A DNA stretch of 64,000 nt from an uncultured Chlorobiaceae bacterium (GCA_903843305.1 CAIMPI010000020.1:1-64000); one strand, 5' to 3'; counted from the first letter of the stretch, positions 45,956-55,631 are shown. Program-made: numbers and translations. Notes: generated by a model from the sequence alone, not told the origin.

Positions 45956-46537
45956 ATGTGCAAATTTCGAAATACATATCGTATACCATCCGCTCGCCTT
46001 CAATCTTGGGATTATGGGTGGAATGGTTCATATTTTGTAACCATTTGTACAAACGGGAGACAATGTTGTTTTGGTGATATACTCTATGGAGAAATGAAAT
46101 ATTCGGCTATTGGTGAAATTGCTCATAATTGCTGGTTAGAAACATTTAACCATTTTCCATTTGTCACATTGGATGTATTTGTGGTAATGCCAAATCATCT
46201 GCATGGAATAGTAATATTGACCGGAAATGATAATGATCCCGTAGAGACAACGCATGCGTTGTCTCTACAAAAAACCATTACACAATCAAACCAATCCATC
46301 GGAGAAAAACGGTTTCAGAATCAGGGTAAAAACACCATTTCATCTATTATTGGTTCATATAAATCTGCTGTATCAAAACATACGCATCGTTTGGGTTTCG
46401 ATTTTGCATGGCAACCACGTTTTTATGACCATATTATTCGCAATGATAAATCATATCAAGCCATAGCAGAATATATTATTCATAATCCCCTGAAATGGGA
46501 GAATGATACATTCAATCCATCTGTTCAAAACTATTAG
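45956..46537 (+). CDS. REP-associated tyrosine transposase (RAYT)
   Basis: This is a 193-aa transposase of the Y1/HUH type (IS200/IS605-like). WNGSYFVTICTNGRQCCFGDI, the HUH motif VVMPNHLHGIVIL and WQPRFYDHIIRNDKSYQAIAEYIIHNP (catalytic Tyr region) are diagnostic. RAYTs process REP palindromes such as those beside it. Residues VETTHALSL are encoded by a third copy of the same 28-bp palindrome inserted in frame at 46241-46268 without breaking the frame. It sits between hsdS and hsdR. Confidence 0.92.
   Translation: MCKFRNTYRIPSARLQSWDYGWNGSYFVTICTNGRQCCFGDILYGEMKYSAIGEIAHNCWLETFNHFPFVTLDVFVVMPNHLHGIVILTGNDNDPVETTHALSLQKTITQSNQSIGEKRFQNQGKNTISSIIGSYKSAVSKHTHRLGFDFAWQPRFYDHIIRNDKSYQAIAEYIIHNPLKWENDTFNPSVQNY
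46241..46268. repeat. REP palindrome copy 3, inside the RAYT coding sequence
   Basis: Perfect 28-bp palindrome identical to copies 1 and 2, lying within the RAYT gene in the variable linker between the HUH motif and the C-terminal Tyr region. Confidence 0.95.
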
Positions 46538-46539
46538 CA

Positions 46540-49500
46540 ATGGCCGGAATTACCGAATCCACTATCGAAGAGTTTGCCATTCATCTGTTTAAGCGGCAGG
46601 GCTACAGCTATCTCTACGGGCCAGATATTGCTCCAGATGGAATTAATCCTGAACGAAGCCATTACGATGATGTGCTACTCACTGGGCGACTTGAAGCTGC
46701 GCTTCGTCTTATTAATCCCCGGCATTCGCCATCGGTGCTTCAGGCGGCACTGAAAGAGGTACGTCGTATCCATTCGCCGGACCTTCTGGCCAATAATGAA
46801 GCCTTTCATCGCCTGCTTACCGAAGGTGTGGGTGTTAGCTACCAGCAGAACGGCAACGAGCGTGGCGATCTGGTGAAGCTCATTGATTTTGATACTCCAG
46901 AGAACAATGAGTTTGTGGTGGCCAATCAGTTTACGGTCATTGAGAACCACCAGAACAAACGCCCCGACATTGTGCTCTTTGTTAACGGCATTCCGCTGGT
47001 GGTGCTCGAACTGAAAAATGCCGCCGATGAAAACGCGACGATCAAGTCAGCGTTCCGGCAGATAGAAACCTACAAGCAGGTCATTCCTGCTCTTTTTACT
47101 TCCAATGCCATAGTTGTCATCTCCGATGGGCTTGAGGCCAAGGCGGGCTCCCTTTCTGCAGGTTTCTCCCGTTTCATGGCATGGAAAAGCGCTGATGGCA
47201 AAGCTGAAGCGTCACATCTGGTCAGTCAGCTTGAAACGCTGATTACGGGGATGTTGAACAAGGCGACGCTTCTCGACCTTGTCCGTCACTTTATTGTTTT
47301 TGAGAAAAGTAAAAAGGAAGATCCTGCTACTGGTATCGTCACCATCATGTCGGTGAAAAAGCTGGCAGCCTATCACCAGTACTATGCCGTCAATGCTGCT
47401 GTAGCTTCAACCCTGCGGGCGGTCGACTTGGATGCAGCCCTGCAAACTTGTGAAAATCCGGTGAGTTATGGCCTTCCTGGGATAGCAGACCAGCCAAGGG
47501 GCGACATGAAGGCCGGAGTGGTTTGGCATACACAAGGCTCGGGCAAATCGCTTTCGATGGTCTTCTATACGGGCAAGATTGTACTTGTACTCGATAATCC
47601 TACCATTCTTGTTATAACCGACCGCAACGATCTCGACGATCAGTTGTTCGATACCTTTGCTGCATCAAAACAGTTGTTGCGGCAGGAGCCGGTGCAGGCA
47701 GAGAGCAGGGAGCAGTTGAAAGATCTCTTGAAAGTTGCTTCCGGCGGGGTGATCTTTTCAACCATCCAGAAGTTTCAGCCTTCAGAGGGTAATGTCTATG
47801 AGCAGTTATCCCTGCGGCGTAACATTGTGGTTATTGCCGACGAAGCCCACCGTACCCAGTATGGATTCAGCGCCAAAACCATTGATGAGAAAAATGATGA
47901 TGGTATCGTGATTGGTAAAAAGGTCGTCTACGGTTTTGCCAAGTATCTGCGTGATGCGCTGCCAAATGCTACCTATCTCGGCTTTACCGGTACACCGATT
48001 GAGAAAACAGACATAAACACTCCTGCTGTCTTCGGCAACTATGTCGATATCTACGACATTGCCCAGGCTGTTGAAGATGGTGCCACTGTTCGGATTTTCT
48101 ACGAAAGTCGGTTGGCTAAGGTTGAGCTTGAAGAGGAGGGCAAAAAACTGATTGCTGAGCTTGATGAAGAGCTCGAACAAAACGAACTGACCGAAACGCA
48201 AAAAACCAAAGCCAGATGGACCAGAATGGAGGCATTGGTTGGCAGTGCCAAGCGCATTAAGAATGTTGCGAAGGATATTGTCACTCACTTCGAAGCTCGA
48301 CAGGAGGTTTTTGTAGGCAAGGGCATGATTGTCTGCATGTCCCGTCGCATTGCCGCCGAATTGTATGCAGAAATCATCAATCTTCGCTCTGAATGGCATT
48401 CCGACGAGATAAACAACGGTGCCATTAAAGTGGTCATGACCTCCACTTCCAGTGATGGCCCATTATTATCCAAACATTATACCACCAAGGAACAGCGCAA
48501 ACTGCTGGCCGAGCGCATGAAAGATGATGATGATCCTCTGAAACTGGTGATCGTCTGTGATATGTGGCTTACTGGTTTTGATGCACCTGTCCTGCATACC
48601 ATCTATATCGACAAGCCGATGAAAGGGCACAACCTGATGCAGGCAATTGCTCGCGTGAATCGGGTGTACAAAGATAAACCCGGTGGTCTGGTGGTGGACT
48701 ATCTGGGGATTGCTGCTGACCTGAAAGAAGCACTCTCTTTCTATTCCGATTCTGGAGGGAAAGGCGATCCTACACTGTTGCAGGAAAAAGCCGTAAGTTT
48801 GCTGCTCGAAAAAATCGAAGTGGTTTCGGCTCTGTACCACGGCTTTCCTTATGAAGAGTACTTTGATGCCGATACAGCAAAAAAACTCTCGCTCATCCTT
48901 GCTGCCGAAGAACATATCCTCGGACTTGATGATGGCCGGAAGCGCTATAGCAACGAAGTGACCCTCCTTTCTCAGAGCTTTGCCATTGCAATTCCGCATG
49001 AACAGGCAATGGATGTAAAAGATGAGGTTGGCTTTTTCCAGGCAGTAAAGGCTCGTCTTGCCAAATTTGACGCCACAGGTAACGGCTACAGTAACGAAGA
49101 GATCGAAACCACCATTCGTCAGGTGATCGACAAGGCGCTTGTCTCCGAAAAGGTGATTGATGTTTTTGATGCGGCCGGAATAAAAAAACCGGATATTTCC
49201 ATTCTCTCCGAAGAGTTTCTGGCCGAACTGAAAGGGTTTCAACACAAGAACGTTGCCCTTGAGGTGCTGAAAAAACTGCTCAATGATGAACTGAAAGTAC
49301 GCGCTAAAAAGAACCTTGTTCAGAGCAAAAGCTTGCTGGAGATGCTCGAAAGTGCCATCAAAAAATACCAGAACAAAATCCTCTCAGCCGCCGAAGTCAT
49401 GGATGAGCTGATCAAAATCAGCAAAGAGATTGTTGCTTCAGATCAGGAGGCCGAACATCTGGGCCTCAGCGATTTTGAATATGCCTTTTACACTGCAGTG

Positions 49501-49749
49501 GCCAGCAACGACAGTGCCCGAGAACTCATGCAGCAAGACAAACTGCGTGAACTGGCAGTCGTCCTGACCCAGCGAGTCCGCGAAAACGCATCGATAGACT
49601 GGACGATCAAGGAGAGCGTCAAAGCCAAATTGAAAGTAATTGTAAAACGCACATTACGCCAATTCGGCTACCCGCCCGACATGCAGCTCCTGGCGACTGA
49701 AACGGTTCTCAAACAGGCAGAGATGATTGCGGCTGAGTTTGTAAGCTAA
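46540..49749 (+). CDS. hsdR: type I restriction enzyme subunit HsdR
   Basis: This is a 1069-aa motor-nuclease. The N-terminal nuclease domain has RPDIVLFVNGIPLVVLELKN (PD...(D/E)XK type). SF2 helicase motifs are VVWHTQGSGKSLSMVF (Walker A), VVIADEAHRTQYG (DEAH), YLGFTGTPIEK, and the MQAIARVNRVYKDK motif VI. The C-terminal region binds HsdM/HsdS. It starts 2 bp after the RAYT stop, so the RAYT insertion replaced the usual hsdS-hsdR junction but left hsdR intact. Confidence 0.96.
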   Translation: MAGITESTIEEFAIHLFKRQGYSYLYGPDIAPDGINPERSHYDDVLLTGRLEAALRLINPRHSPSVLQAALKEVRRIHSPDLLANNEAFHRLLTEGVGVSYQQNGNERGDLVKLIDFDTPENNEFVVANQFTVIENHQNKRPDIVLFVNGIPLVVLELKNAADENATIKSAFRQIETYKQVIPALFTSNAIVVISDGLEAKAGSLSAGFSRFMAWKSADGKAEASHLVSQLETLITGMLNKATLLDLVRHFIVFEKSKKEDPATGIVTIMSVKKLAAYHQYYAVNAAVASTLRAVDLDAALQTCENPVSYGLPGIADQPRGDMKAGVVWHTQGSGKSLSMVFYTGKIVLVLDNPTILVITDRNDLDDQLFDTFAASKQLLRQEPVQAESREQLKDLLKVASGGVIFSTIQKFQPSEGNVYEQLSLRRNIVVIADEAHRTQYGFSAKTIDEKNDDGIVIGKKVVYGFAKYLRDALPNATYLGFTGTPIEKTDINTPAVFGNYVDIYDIAQAVEDGATVRIFYESRLAKVELEEEGKKLIAELDEELEQNELTETQKTKARWTRMEALVGSAKRIKNVAKDIVTHFEARQEVFVGKGMIVCMSRRIAAELYAEIINLRSEWHSDEINNGAIKVVMTSTSSDGPLLSKHYTTKEQRKLLAERMKDDDDPLKLVIVCDMWLTGFDAPVLHTIYIDKPMKGHNLMQAIARVNRVYKDKPGGLVVDYLGIAADLKEALSFYSDSGGKGDPTLLQEKAVSLLLEKIEVVSALYHGFPYEEYFDADTAKKLSLILAAEEHILGLDDGRKRYSNEVTLLSQSFAIAIPHEQAMDVKDEVGFFQAVKARLAKFDATGNGYSNEEIETTIRQVIDKALVSEKVIDVFDAAGIKKPDISILSEEFLAELKGFQHKNVALEVLKKLLNDELKVRAKKNLVQSKSLLEMLESAIKKYQNKILSAAEVMDELIKISKEIVASDQEAEHLGLSDFEYAFYTAVASNDSARELMQQDKLRELAVVLTQRVRENASIDWTIKESVKAKLKVIVKRTLRQFGYPPDMQLLATETVLKQAEMIAAEFVS

Positions 49750-49998
49750 TCACAATATCAGCAATGAGTTAAATGATAAATTATATTGAATGGTGTTTGC
49801 AAGAGTACCCAAAAAATATTAATCAATACGCTTATCCACAGAATACATCATTGAAGAAAAAATATATTTTCAATTTTGGAGGTTGAGTCTGCATTAAATC
49901 TTGGCAAATGCCAATAATACAACATTATTTAGTGTAAATAAAATTACAATCAATAGTGCTGTAAAATTAAGTACAACGAATAACGCTGGTTAGTATAT
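49750..49998. other. AT-rich non-coding gap after hsdR
   Basis: No gene, palindrome or RNA motif was recognised. The stretch is markedly AT-rich compared with neighbouring genes, as is common at island edges. Confidence 0.5.
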
Positions 49999-50235
49999 AT
50001 GGCTGCAAATTATTTTGTACTCTTGGGAGATGTGGTCTTGTCCCGAAATATTGCAAACCGCGAAGAGTATACTGCGCTTGCACTCATTTTTGCTGGCAAG
50101 GCAATTGTACGAAGTGAGGACAAGGAGAAACTATCGGTATATCATCTGGCAGGCACTATGATTAATACAGCCTATTCAATTTTACTTGCCTTTATAATCA
50201 AGTATATTATTGGGAAAATAACTGCTTTTTCATAG
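49999..50235 (+). CDS. possible 78-aa membrane-associated protein
   Basis: This short ATG-initiated frame is in an AT-rich accessory region. The product has a moderately hydrophobic N-terminal half (NYFVLLGDVVLS, TALALIFAGKAIV) and a C-terminal helix likely to span the membrane (GTMINTAYSILLAFIIKYIIG). No Shine-Dalgarno sequence is evident and no family is recognised, so it may be a hypothetical or spurious gene. Confidence 0.4.
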   Translation: MAANYFVLLGDVVLSRNIANREEYTALALIFAGKAIVRSEDKEKLSVYHLAGTMINTAYSILLAFIIKYIIGKITAFS

Positions 50236-50298
50236 GCATGAGGCAACCAGAGGATATCCTGAACGCAAGGATACAAATAAACACTCTGCAACAATCTT

Positions 50299-50568
50299 GA
50301 AATCATCGACAGCGTCGACAAGGCGCGTATAAGGTGTCCTGAAAAGCTGAAAGATTACACATCAGACCGCGAGTTTATCCGGGAAATCAAAAGCCGGATT
50401 CAGTCAGCACAAATCAAAGCTGCGGTTTCGGTCAATCAAACACTTCTTCAGTTGTACTGGAATTTGGCTGAATGCATTATTGCACGACAACGGGCCTCGG
50501 CTTGGGGTGAAGACATTCTCGGACAGATAAGCCACGACCTGCCGTCCGAATTTTCTGACATGAAAGGC
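50299..50568 (+). pseudogene. truncated DUF1016/YhcG N-terminal domain remnant
   Basis: Frame 1 encodes REFIREIKSRIQSAQIKAAVSVNQ, then LLQLYWNLAECIIARQRASAWGEDILGQISHDLPSEFSDMKG. This is the DUF1016 N-terminal helical domain, comparable to the intact copy at 43377 (IKIRQAQQKAVFSINRELLILYW). It lacks a clear start and breaks off at the MKG position, where RNLxYM-type sequence should follow; the nuclease domain is absent. It lies at the right edge of the restriction island, just before the TPR gene. Confidence 0.8.
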
Positions 50569-50612
50569 AATCAAGCCCGAAGCAGCTCAACAACTTGCCT
50601 ATTTATTGCACT

Positions 50613-52571
50613 ATGGAGAGGAATGAACAACAGGACAAGCAGAATTTACAAAACGAAGCCATTGTCTCCAAAACGGTAAAGCAGGCTCAAGCCGTTCAGT
50701 TACAATCAGCAATTGCACTGCATCAACAGGGACGTTTGGCTGAAGCTGAAGCGCAGTATAAGGCGATTTTGCAGGTACAGCCACACCATGTTGATGCACT
50801 TCAGCTTTTGGCAACCATTGCGGCACAAAAACAGAGTTATGTCGCAGCAGTTGAATTGTTTGATCACGTAATCGAAATAAATCCTCTCCATGCGGTGGCT
50901 TATTCCAATCGCGGCTATGCGTTACGTGAGCTGAAACGGTACGAAGAAGCCTTGGCGAGTTATAATAAAGCGCTTATACTCAAGCCTGACTATGCTGACG
51001 CTTACTATAATCGCGGCGTTACCCTGGAGGAGTTGATGCGGTACGAAGAAGCGTGTTTGAGTTACGACAAGGCTATAGCACTGAACTCTGACTCTGCTGA
51101 AGCTTACTCCAGCAGAGGGTTTGTATTACATGAGTTGAAACGGTATGAAGAGGCACAGGCAAGTTTTGACAAGGCGTTAACTCTCAAGCCTGACACTGAT
51201 TTTTTGTTTGGAAACAAGTTGTATAACAAAATGAATATATGTGACTGGAGTAATATCGATAAGCACCTTCAGTACCTTGCCGAAAAAATAGATGCCCGTA
51301 AAAAAATCTGTGCACCATTTACAGTGCTTGGACTTCTTGATTCTCCTTTGTTACAAAAAGCGGCAGCGGAGATTTTTGTGCATGAAAGATATCCTGCAAG
51401 TCACGTGCTTTCAGCCATTCCCAGGTATGCCCGCCATGATAAAATCAGGATTGGATATTTTTCTGCCGATTTTAAGGATCATGCAACAGCATATTTGATG
51501 GCAGAGTTGTTTGAACAGCACGATCGATCGAAGTTTGAGCTCATTGCCTTTTCCTTAGGGCAAGACACACCTGATTCCCTGCGAAAAAGAATTGCCACTG
51601 CCTTTGACAAGTTTGTTGATGTACGAACCATGAAAGATGATGAGATTGCACAATTTTCAAGAAAGTTGGAAGTCGATATTGCTCTTGATTTGAACGGGTT
51701 AACGACACACTCCCGTCCCGGTATCTTTGCCTTGCGGGCTGCGCCAATTCAGGTCAACTATTTGGGCTATCCTGGCACCACGGGGGCAGAGTATTTTGAT
51801 TATCTCATTGCTGATGAGACACTTATACCGAAAGAAAGCAGGCAGTATTACACTGAAAAAATTGTCTATTTACCAAACAGCTATCAGGTAAACGATACAA
51901 AGCGCGTCATTTCAAAGAAAGTGTTTTTTCGGGAAGAGCTGGGGTTGCCCGCGACCGGGTTTGTTTTTTGCTGTTTCAACAATAACTTCAAAATTACCCC
52001 AACGACTTTTGACGGCTGGATGAGAATCCTCAAGCATGTAACGGGCAGTGTGCTCTGGCTCCTTGAGGATAATGCAACAGCCGCATGTAATTTGCGCAGG
52101 GAAGCTGTTCAAAGGGGTATTGATGCAGAGAGAGTGATTTTTGCCAGGCGAATACCCGTTGCTGAACATCTCGCACGGCACAGGGTTGCAGATCTCTTTC
52201 TGGACACACTTCCTTACAATGCACATACAACGGCAAGCGATGCATTGTGGGCTGGCTTGCCAGTGCTGACCTGCATGGGCGAGTCCTTTGCAAGCAGAGT
52301 TGCTGCAAGCTTGCTCAACGCCATACATTTACCGGAACTCATTACCTCATCCCAGGAGGAGTACGAAGTTGTTGCGATTACCCTTGCGACAAATCCAGAG
52401 ATGTTAGCCAAGTTAAAGCTAAAACTGGAACAGAACCGCCTCACGACGCCACTGTTTGATACGCAATGTTACACCCGACACATTGAGGCGGCATATACCG
52501 GGATGTATGAGCGACATCAAGCGGATTTCCCGCCCGAAAATCTAATTATTCATTGCCGTGATGTGGAGTAA
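50613..52571 (+). CDS. TPR protein with O-GlcNAc transferase (GT41/SPINDLY-like) domain
   Basis: This is a 652-aa protein. Residues about 20-200 hold five or so TPR repeats (AVAYSNRGYALRELKRYEEAL, ADAYYNRGVTLEELMRYEEAC, AEAYSSRGFVLHELKRYEEAQ). The C-terminal GT41-type catalytic region begins at KIRIGYFSADFKDHATAYLM and includes LDLNGLTTHSRPGIFALRAAPIQVNYLGYPGTTG, VFCCFNNNFKITP and LFLDTLPYNAHTTASDALWAGLPVLT. It should transfer a sugar to protein or peptide Ser/Thr; the target is unknown. ATG 50613 is chosen over a TTG 18 bp upstream. Confidence 0.9.
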   Translation: MERNEQQDKQNLQNEAIVSKTVKQAQAVQLQSAIALHQQGRLAEAEAQYKAILQVQPHHVDALQLLATIAAQKQSYVAAVELFDHVIEINPLHAVAYSNRGYALRELKRYEEALASYNKALILKPDYADAYYNRGVTLEELMRYEEACLSYDKAIALNSDSAEAYSSRGFVLHELKRYEEAQASFDKALTLKPDTDFLFGNKLYNKMNICDWSNIDKHLQYLAEKIDARKKICAPFTVLGLLDSPLLQKAAAEIFVHERYPASHVLSAIPRYARHDKIRIGYFSADFKDHATAYLMAELFEQHDRSKFELIAFSLGQDTPDSLRKRIATAFDKFVDVRTMKDDEIAQFSRKLEVDIALDLNGLTTHSRPGIFALRAAPIQVNYLGYPGTTGAEYFDYLIADETLIPKESRQYYTEKIVYLPNSYQVNDTKRVISKKVFFREELGLPATGFVFCCFNNNFKITPTTFDGWMRILKHVTGSVLWLLEDNATAACNLRREAVQRGIDAERVIFARRIPVAEHLARHRVADLFLDTLPYNAHTTASDALWAGLPVLTCMGESFASRVAASLLNAIHLPELITSSQEEYEVVAITLATNPEMLAKLKLKLEQNRLTTPLFDTQCYTRHIEAAYTGMYERHQADFPPENLIIHCRDVE

Positions 52572-52577
52572 TCCATC

Positions 52578-53429
52578 TCAAAAGCTCTTTCCTTCAAACA
52601 GCTCTGGATCAACACTGGTACCATAGAGATAGGTCCCCCAATGCAGATGAGGTGCGGTTGAAATGCCGGTGTGGCCAACGTGGCCGATAACCTCTCCGGC
52701 GTCTACCATTTGACCTTCATGAACGGTGATAGTCGAGAGATGCAGGTAGACCGAGGTGACACCTTGCCCGTGGTCGATGATGACCGTGTTGCCATGTACC
52801 TGAAATCCCTCTTCTACCGTTCCAGTGAGGATCACTATACCTTTTGCGGTGCTTTGTACCGGTGTTCCCAGCGGGGCTGAAATGTCGAGTCCTTTGTGGT
52901 AGCTTTCCACTGGTCCACCATTGTAGGAGCGTTTCAGGCCGAAGAGGCTGCTGGTTGGGCCGGGAACGGGGCGGAGAAAGAGCCTGGCAAAGAGCTTTGT
53001 TGGGCTTTCGGTATGCAGGGCGGCCTTTACCCTCGATTTTTCAATCTCTGTGGCCTTGAGTTCTGTTTTGGATGAATCAAGCGTAATCTCCTGAATGGCG
53101 CGGTTGTTTGGAGTGACGGTTACCGAAATCTGCTCTTCGTGTTTTCCCGCCCGTACCAACAGGGTGTAACTACCCGGCGGGCTGAGGTTTTCCACCGGTA
53201 CAAGCGCTCTCCATGATTTGTCAGTCTGGTGAAACATACGGTAGCGATGCTCGATGAACCAAAGTGCAGGTTCAGAAGTGGCATTGGTGAGTGTGACGGT
53301 GAAAAACTGCCCCTGTTCCCGTTGGTCATGGTCAACTGTCAGTTGTATCGGCTCTTTTCCTGCTCCAGCGGTGACAGTCGTCAGCATTATGAGTATAAGG
53401 AATGGCCAGAGGAGATGCAGCAGTTTCAT
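52578..53429 (-). CDS. M23-family (LytM-like) metallopeptidase
   Basis: This is a 283-aa exported protein with an N-terminal signal peptide and a beta-rich linker domain. The C-terminal M23 domain has the zinc motif YHKGLDISAPLGTPV, VIIDHGQGVTSVYLHL and STAPHLHWGTYLYG. It should cut or remodel peptidoglycan cross-links, or act as an activator if inactive; the HxxxD and HxH ligands are all present. Its stop is 7 bp from the convergent TPR gene stop. Confidence 0.92.
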   Translation of the reverse strand: MKLLHLLWPFLILIMLTTVTAGAGKEPIQLTVDHDQREQGQFFTVTLTNATSEPALWFIEHRYRMFHQTDKSWRALVPVENLSPPGSYTLLVRAGKHEEQISVTVTPNNRAIQEITLDSSKTELKATEIEKSRVKAALHTESPTKLFARLFLRPVPGPTSSLFGLKRSYNGGPVESYHKGLDISAPLGTPVQSTAKGIVILTGTVEEGFQVHGNTVIIDHGQGVTSVYLHLSTITVHEGQMVDAGEVIGHVGHTGISTAPHLHWGTYLYGTSVDPELFEGKSF

Positions 53430-53440
53430 GATCGAACAAT

Positions 53441-54283
53441 TCAGTGAAAAGCGAGATCGTAGCGTGTTTCATTGCGCTGATTTCGGATCACCATCCGCTC
53501 TTCATGCAGTTCCACGGTGCCACAGGTAAAGCTCGGATGTTCGTGTCGGTTGACGAATGCTGGCAGCACGATAAAGTGAATATTGCCATAACATGCATAG
53601 CCACCGTAATGGTAATGGCCGCTGAGACAAGCCTTGACTGCCGGGGAAGATGCAAGCAGTTCAGCAATCTCGCGGTGATTCCAGAGCAGGCCATGCAGTT
53701 GATCAGTGGTCTCGGGCAGCAGTGGAAAGTGACAGACGGCAATAACCTTTTTTCCTTCCAGTTTCGCCTTTTCAAGCTCCAGCTTAAGCCATGCCTTCTG
53801 CTGTATTCCAACAGCGCCGCAGTATTCGTGAAGCTCAGGATGTGCAAGAAAGAACGCAAGAGTCTGAACATCTTCCTGCGTTTCAGGTACTCGGAGCGCC
53901 GAAACATCCATACCGTCAAGGACGATAAAGCGAAAGCCCTTTATGGTAAAGGCGTAAAAGGGTGTTTGCAGACCAAGAGCCGCCATAAGCGTCTGTCGCG
54001 GCAGGGCAAGGCAGTGGTTGCCGAGAATGTGGCGGATAGCGCCGGGAAATGTGTTGAGAATCGAGCTGACTTGCCGGAACTCCTCCTCTTTGTGCGAGCT
54101 GCTCCCTTTGATCTGGTCACCAAGCTGCATGAGAAAATCAACATCGTTACGCTGCCAGCAATCCACGCAGGCGCGAAGGTCTGCGGCAGTTTTTGCTGCT
54201 GCCGCAGGTTCGTTCTCCGTTGAAAAGTGAATATCGGTGATGATGCCGAACCGGAGGAGTTTGTGGTTGTCAGAACTCACCAT
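53441..54283 (-). CDS. calcineurin-like metallophosphoesterase
   Basis: This is a 280-aa enzyme. Metal-ligand motifs are FGIITDIHFS, MQLGDQIKGSS, HILGNHCLALP, IAVCHFPLLPET and CLSGHYHYGGYA. The layout is like that of a small family of Mn-dependent ADP-ribose/CDP-alcohol diphosphatases, but the substrate is unproven. Its ATG overlaps the prfB stop by one base (TGATG), so it is translationally coupled to prfB. Confidence 0.88.
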   Translation of the reverse strand: MVSSDNHKLLRFGIITDIHFSTENEPAAAAKTAADLRACVDCWQRNDVDFLMQLGDQIKGSSSHKEEEFRQVSSILNTFPGAIRHILGNHCLALPRQTLMAALGLQTPFYAFTIKGFRFIVLDGMDVSALRVPETQEDVQTLAFFLAHPELHEYCGAVGIQQKAWLKLELEKAKLEGKKVIAVCHFPLLPETTDQLHGLLWNHREIAELLASSPAVKACLSGHYHYGGYACYGNIHFIVLPAFVNRHEHPSFTCGTVELHEERMVIRNQRNETRYDLAFH

Positions 54284-55378
54284 CAGTCGCCGAATTCAGA
54301 GAGATATTTTTCCATGAACTCGTCAAGGTCTCCGTCAAGCACGGTTTCCACGTCGAAGCGTTCGTAGTTGGTGCGGTGATCCTTGATGCGACGGTCGTCG
54401 AGCACGTAGCTGCGGATCTGGCTTCCCCATTCAATTTTTTTCTTTTTGCCCTCGATCTCCCGCTTTTTTGCCTCCTCTTCATCGCGCTGCCGCTGGTAGA
54501 GCTGAGCCATCAGCATTTTCATGGCACGCTCCCTGTTCTGGAACTGCGAACGTTCCTCCTGGCAGCCGACCACAATACCTGTTGGAATATGCTTGATGCG
54601 TACAGCAGTCTCGACCTTGTTGACGTTCTGGCCCCCCTTCCCGCCGCTGCGGAAGGTTGAAAGTTCGAGATCTTCCTTGCGGACGTCGATTTCAACGTCG
54701 GGAGGCGCTTCGGGATAGGTGAAAACACTGGCGAAGGAGGTGTGCCGCCGGGCATTCGAGTCGAATGGAGAGACGCGCACCAGTCGGTGAACGCCGTTTT
54801 CAGCCTTCAGATAGCCGTAGGCGTAGGGGCCCTCAATTTCAAGTGTTGCGGTTTTAATGCCTGCTCCGTCGCCCTCCTGATAATCGTCGGTATATATTTT
54901 AAAACCTTTACGCTCAGCCCATCGCATGTACATCCGGTAGAGCATTTCTGCCCAGTCCTGCGCCTCGGTTCCACCTGCTCCGGCATGAATGGTGATCATG
55001 GCATTGCCGGCATCATCCTTGCCCGACAGCATGTTTTTGAACTCAATTGCTGCGATATCATGCTCAATTGCCGCGATAGTTGTGGTGAGTTCTTCAGCAA
55101 ATGATTCGTCCTCAAGTTCTATGGCAATATCGAACTCATCCTGACAGACACGAGCCTTTGATGCGATCTTGTCGTACTCTTCTGTCCATGATTTGTGTTC
55201 GTTCAACTCCTTCAAGACCTTGTTGGCGGCTTTCTGATCGTTCCAGAAAACCGGGTCGGTGGTCATTTTCTCCAGGTCGTCGATTTTTTCTTTACGTTCA
55301 TCGACGTCAAAGATACCCCCGTAACTGTTCCAGGCGACGATGAATCTCCTGCAGTCTTTCTTTTTGTGGTTCAAACAT
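54283..55378 (-). CDS. prfB: peptide chain release factor 2, with programmed +1 frameshift
   Basis: RF2 releases peptides at UGA and UAA. Translation starts at ATG 55378: [20 protein letters not shown] then GYL, and an in-frame TGA (55309-55307). Reading shifts +1 at CTT-T-GAC and continues DVDERKEK from 55308 to the stop at 54283, giving 364 aa. The site GGGGGTATCTTTGAC (55323-55306 region) is the classic prfB shift site with its internal Shine-Dalgarno. The GGQ loop is [17 protein letters not shown], and the anticodon-like SPF is in [15 protein letters not shown]. Without the shift a false upstream start would be annotated. Confidence 0.96.
55306..55323 (-). promoter_or_regulatory. prfB +1 programmed frameshift site
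   Basis: The minus strand reads CGGGGGTATCTTTGAC: an internal Shine-Dalgarno-like GGGGG, three bases, then the slippery CTT followed by the UGA stop and C. This is the conserved autoregulatory element by which low RF2 raises frameshifting and RF2 synthesis. Confidence 0.97.
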
Positions 55379-55631
55379 GGTTTCTTCTGTTTTTTTAGTA
55401 ATAAAATTCACTCTAAAGGAACAATTTTTTTCAGGAGAAATCAAAGGTTGTGTTTGTTGTCATGATTTTGATGATGTCTTCGAAATTAGAAGAGTATCTA
55501 AGCAAAAAAGTAAAGGAGTTTTCATATTTTCCTTTCTTTAAAAATAACAGGGAGCAGCGACGGAACTGTTAAGCCGGAGTAACTGCTTTATGGCCGGGAG
55601 TTCCCCGTACACCAACCAGAGATTTTTAACG

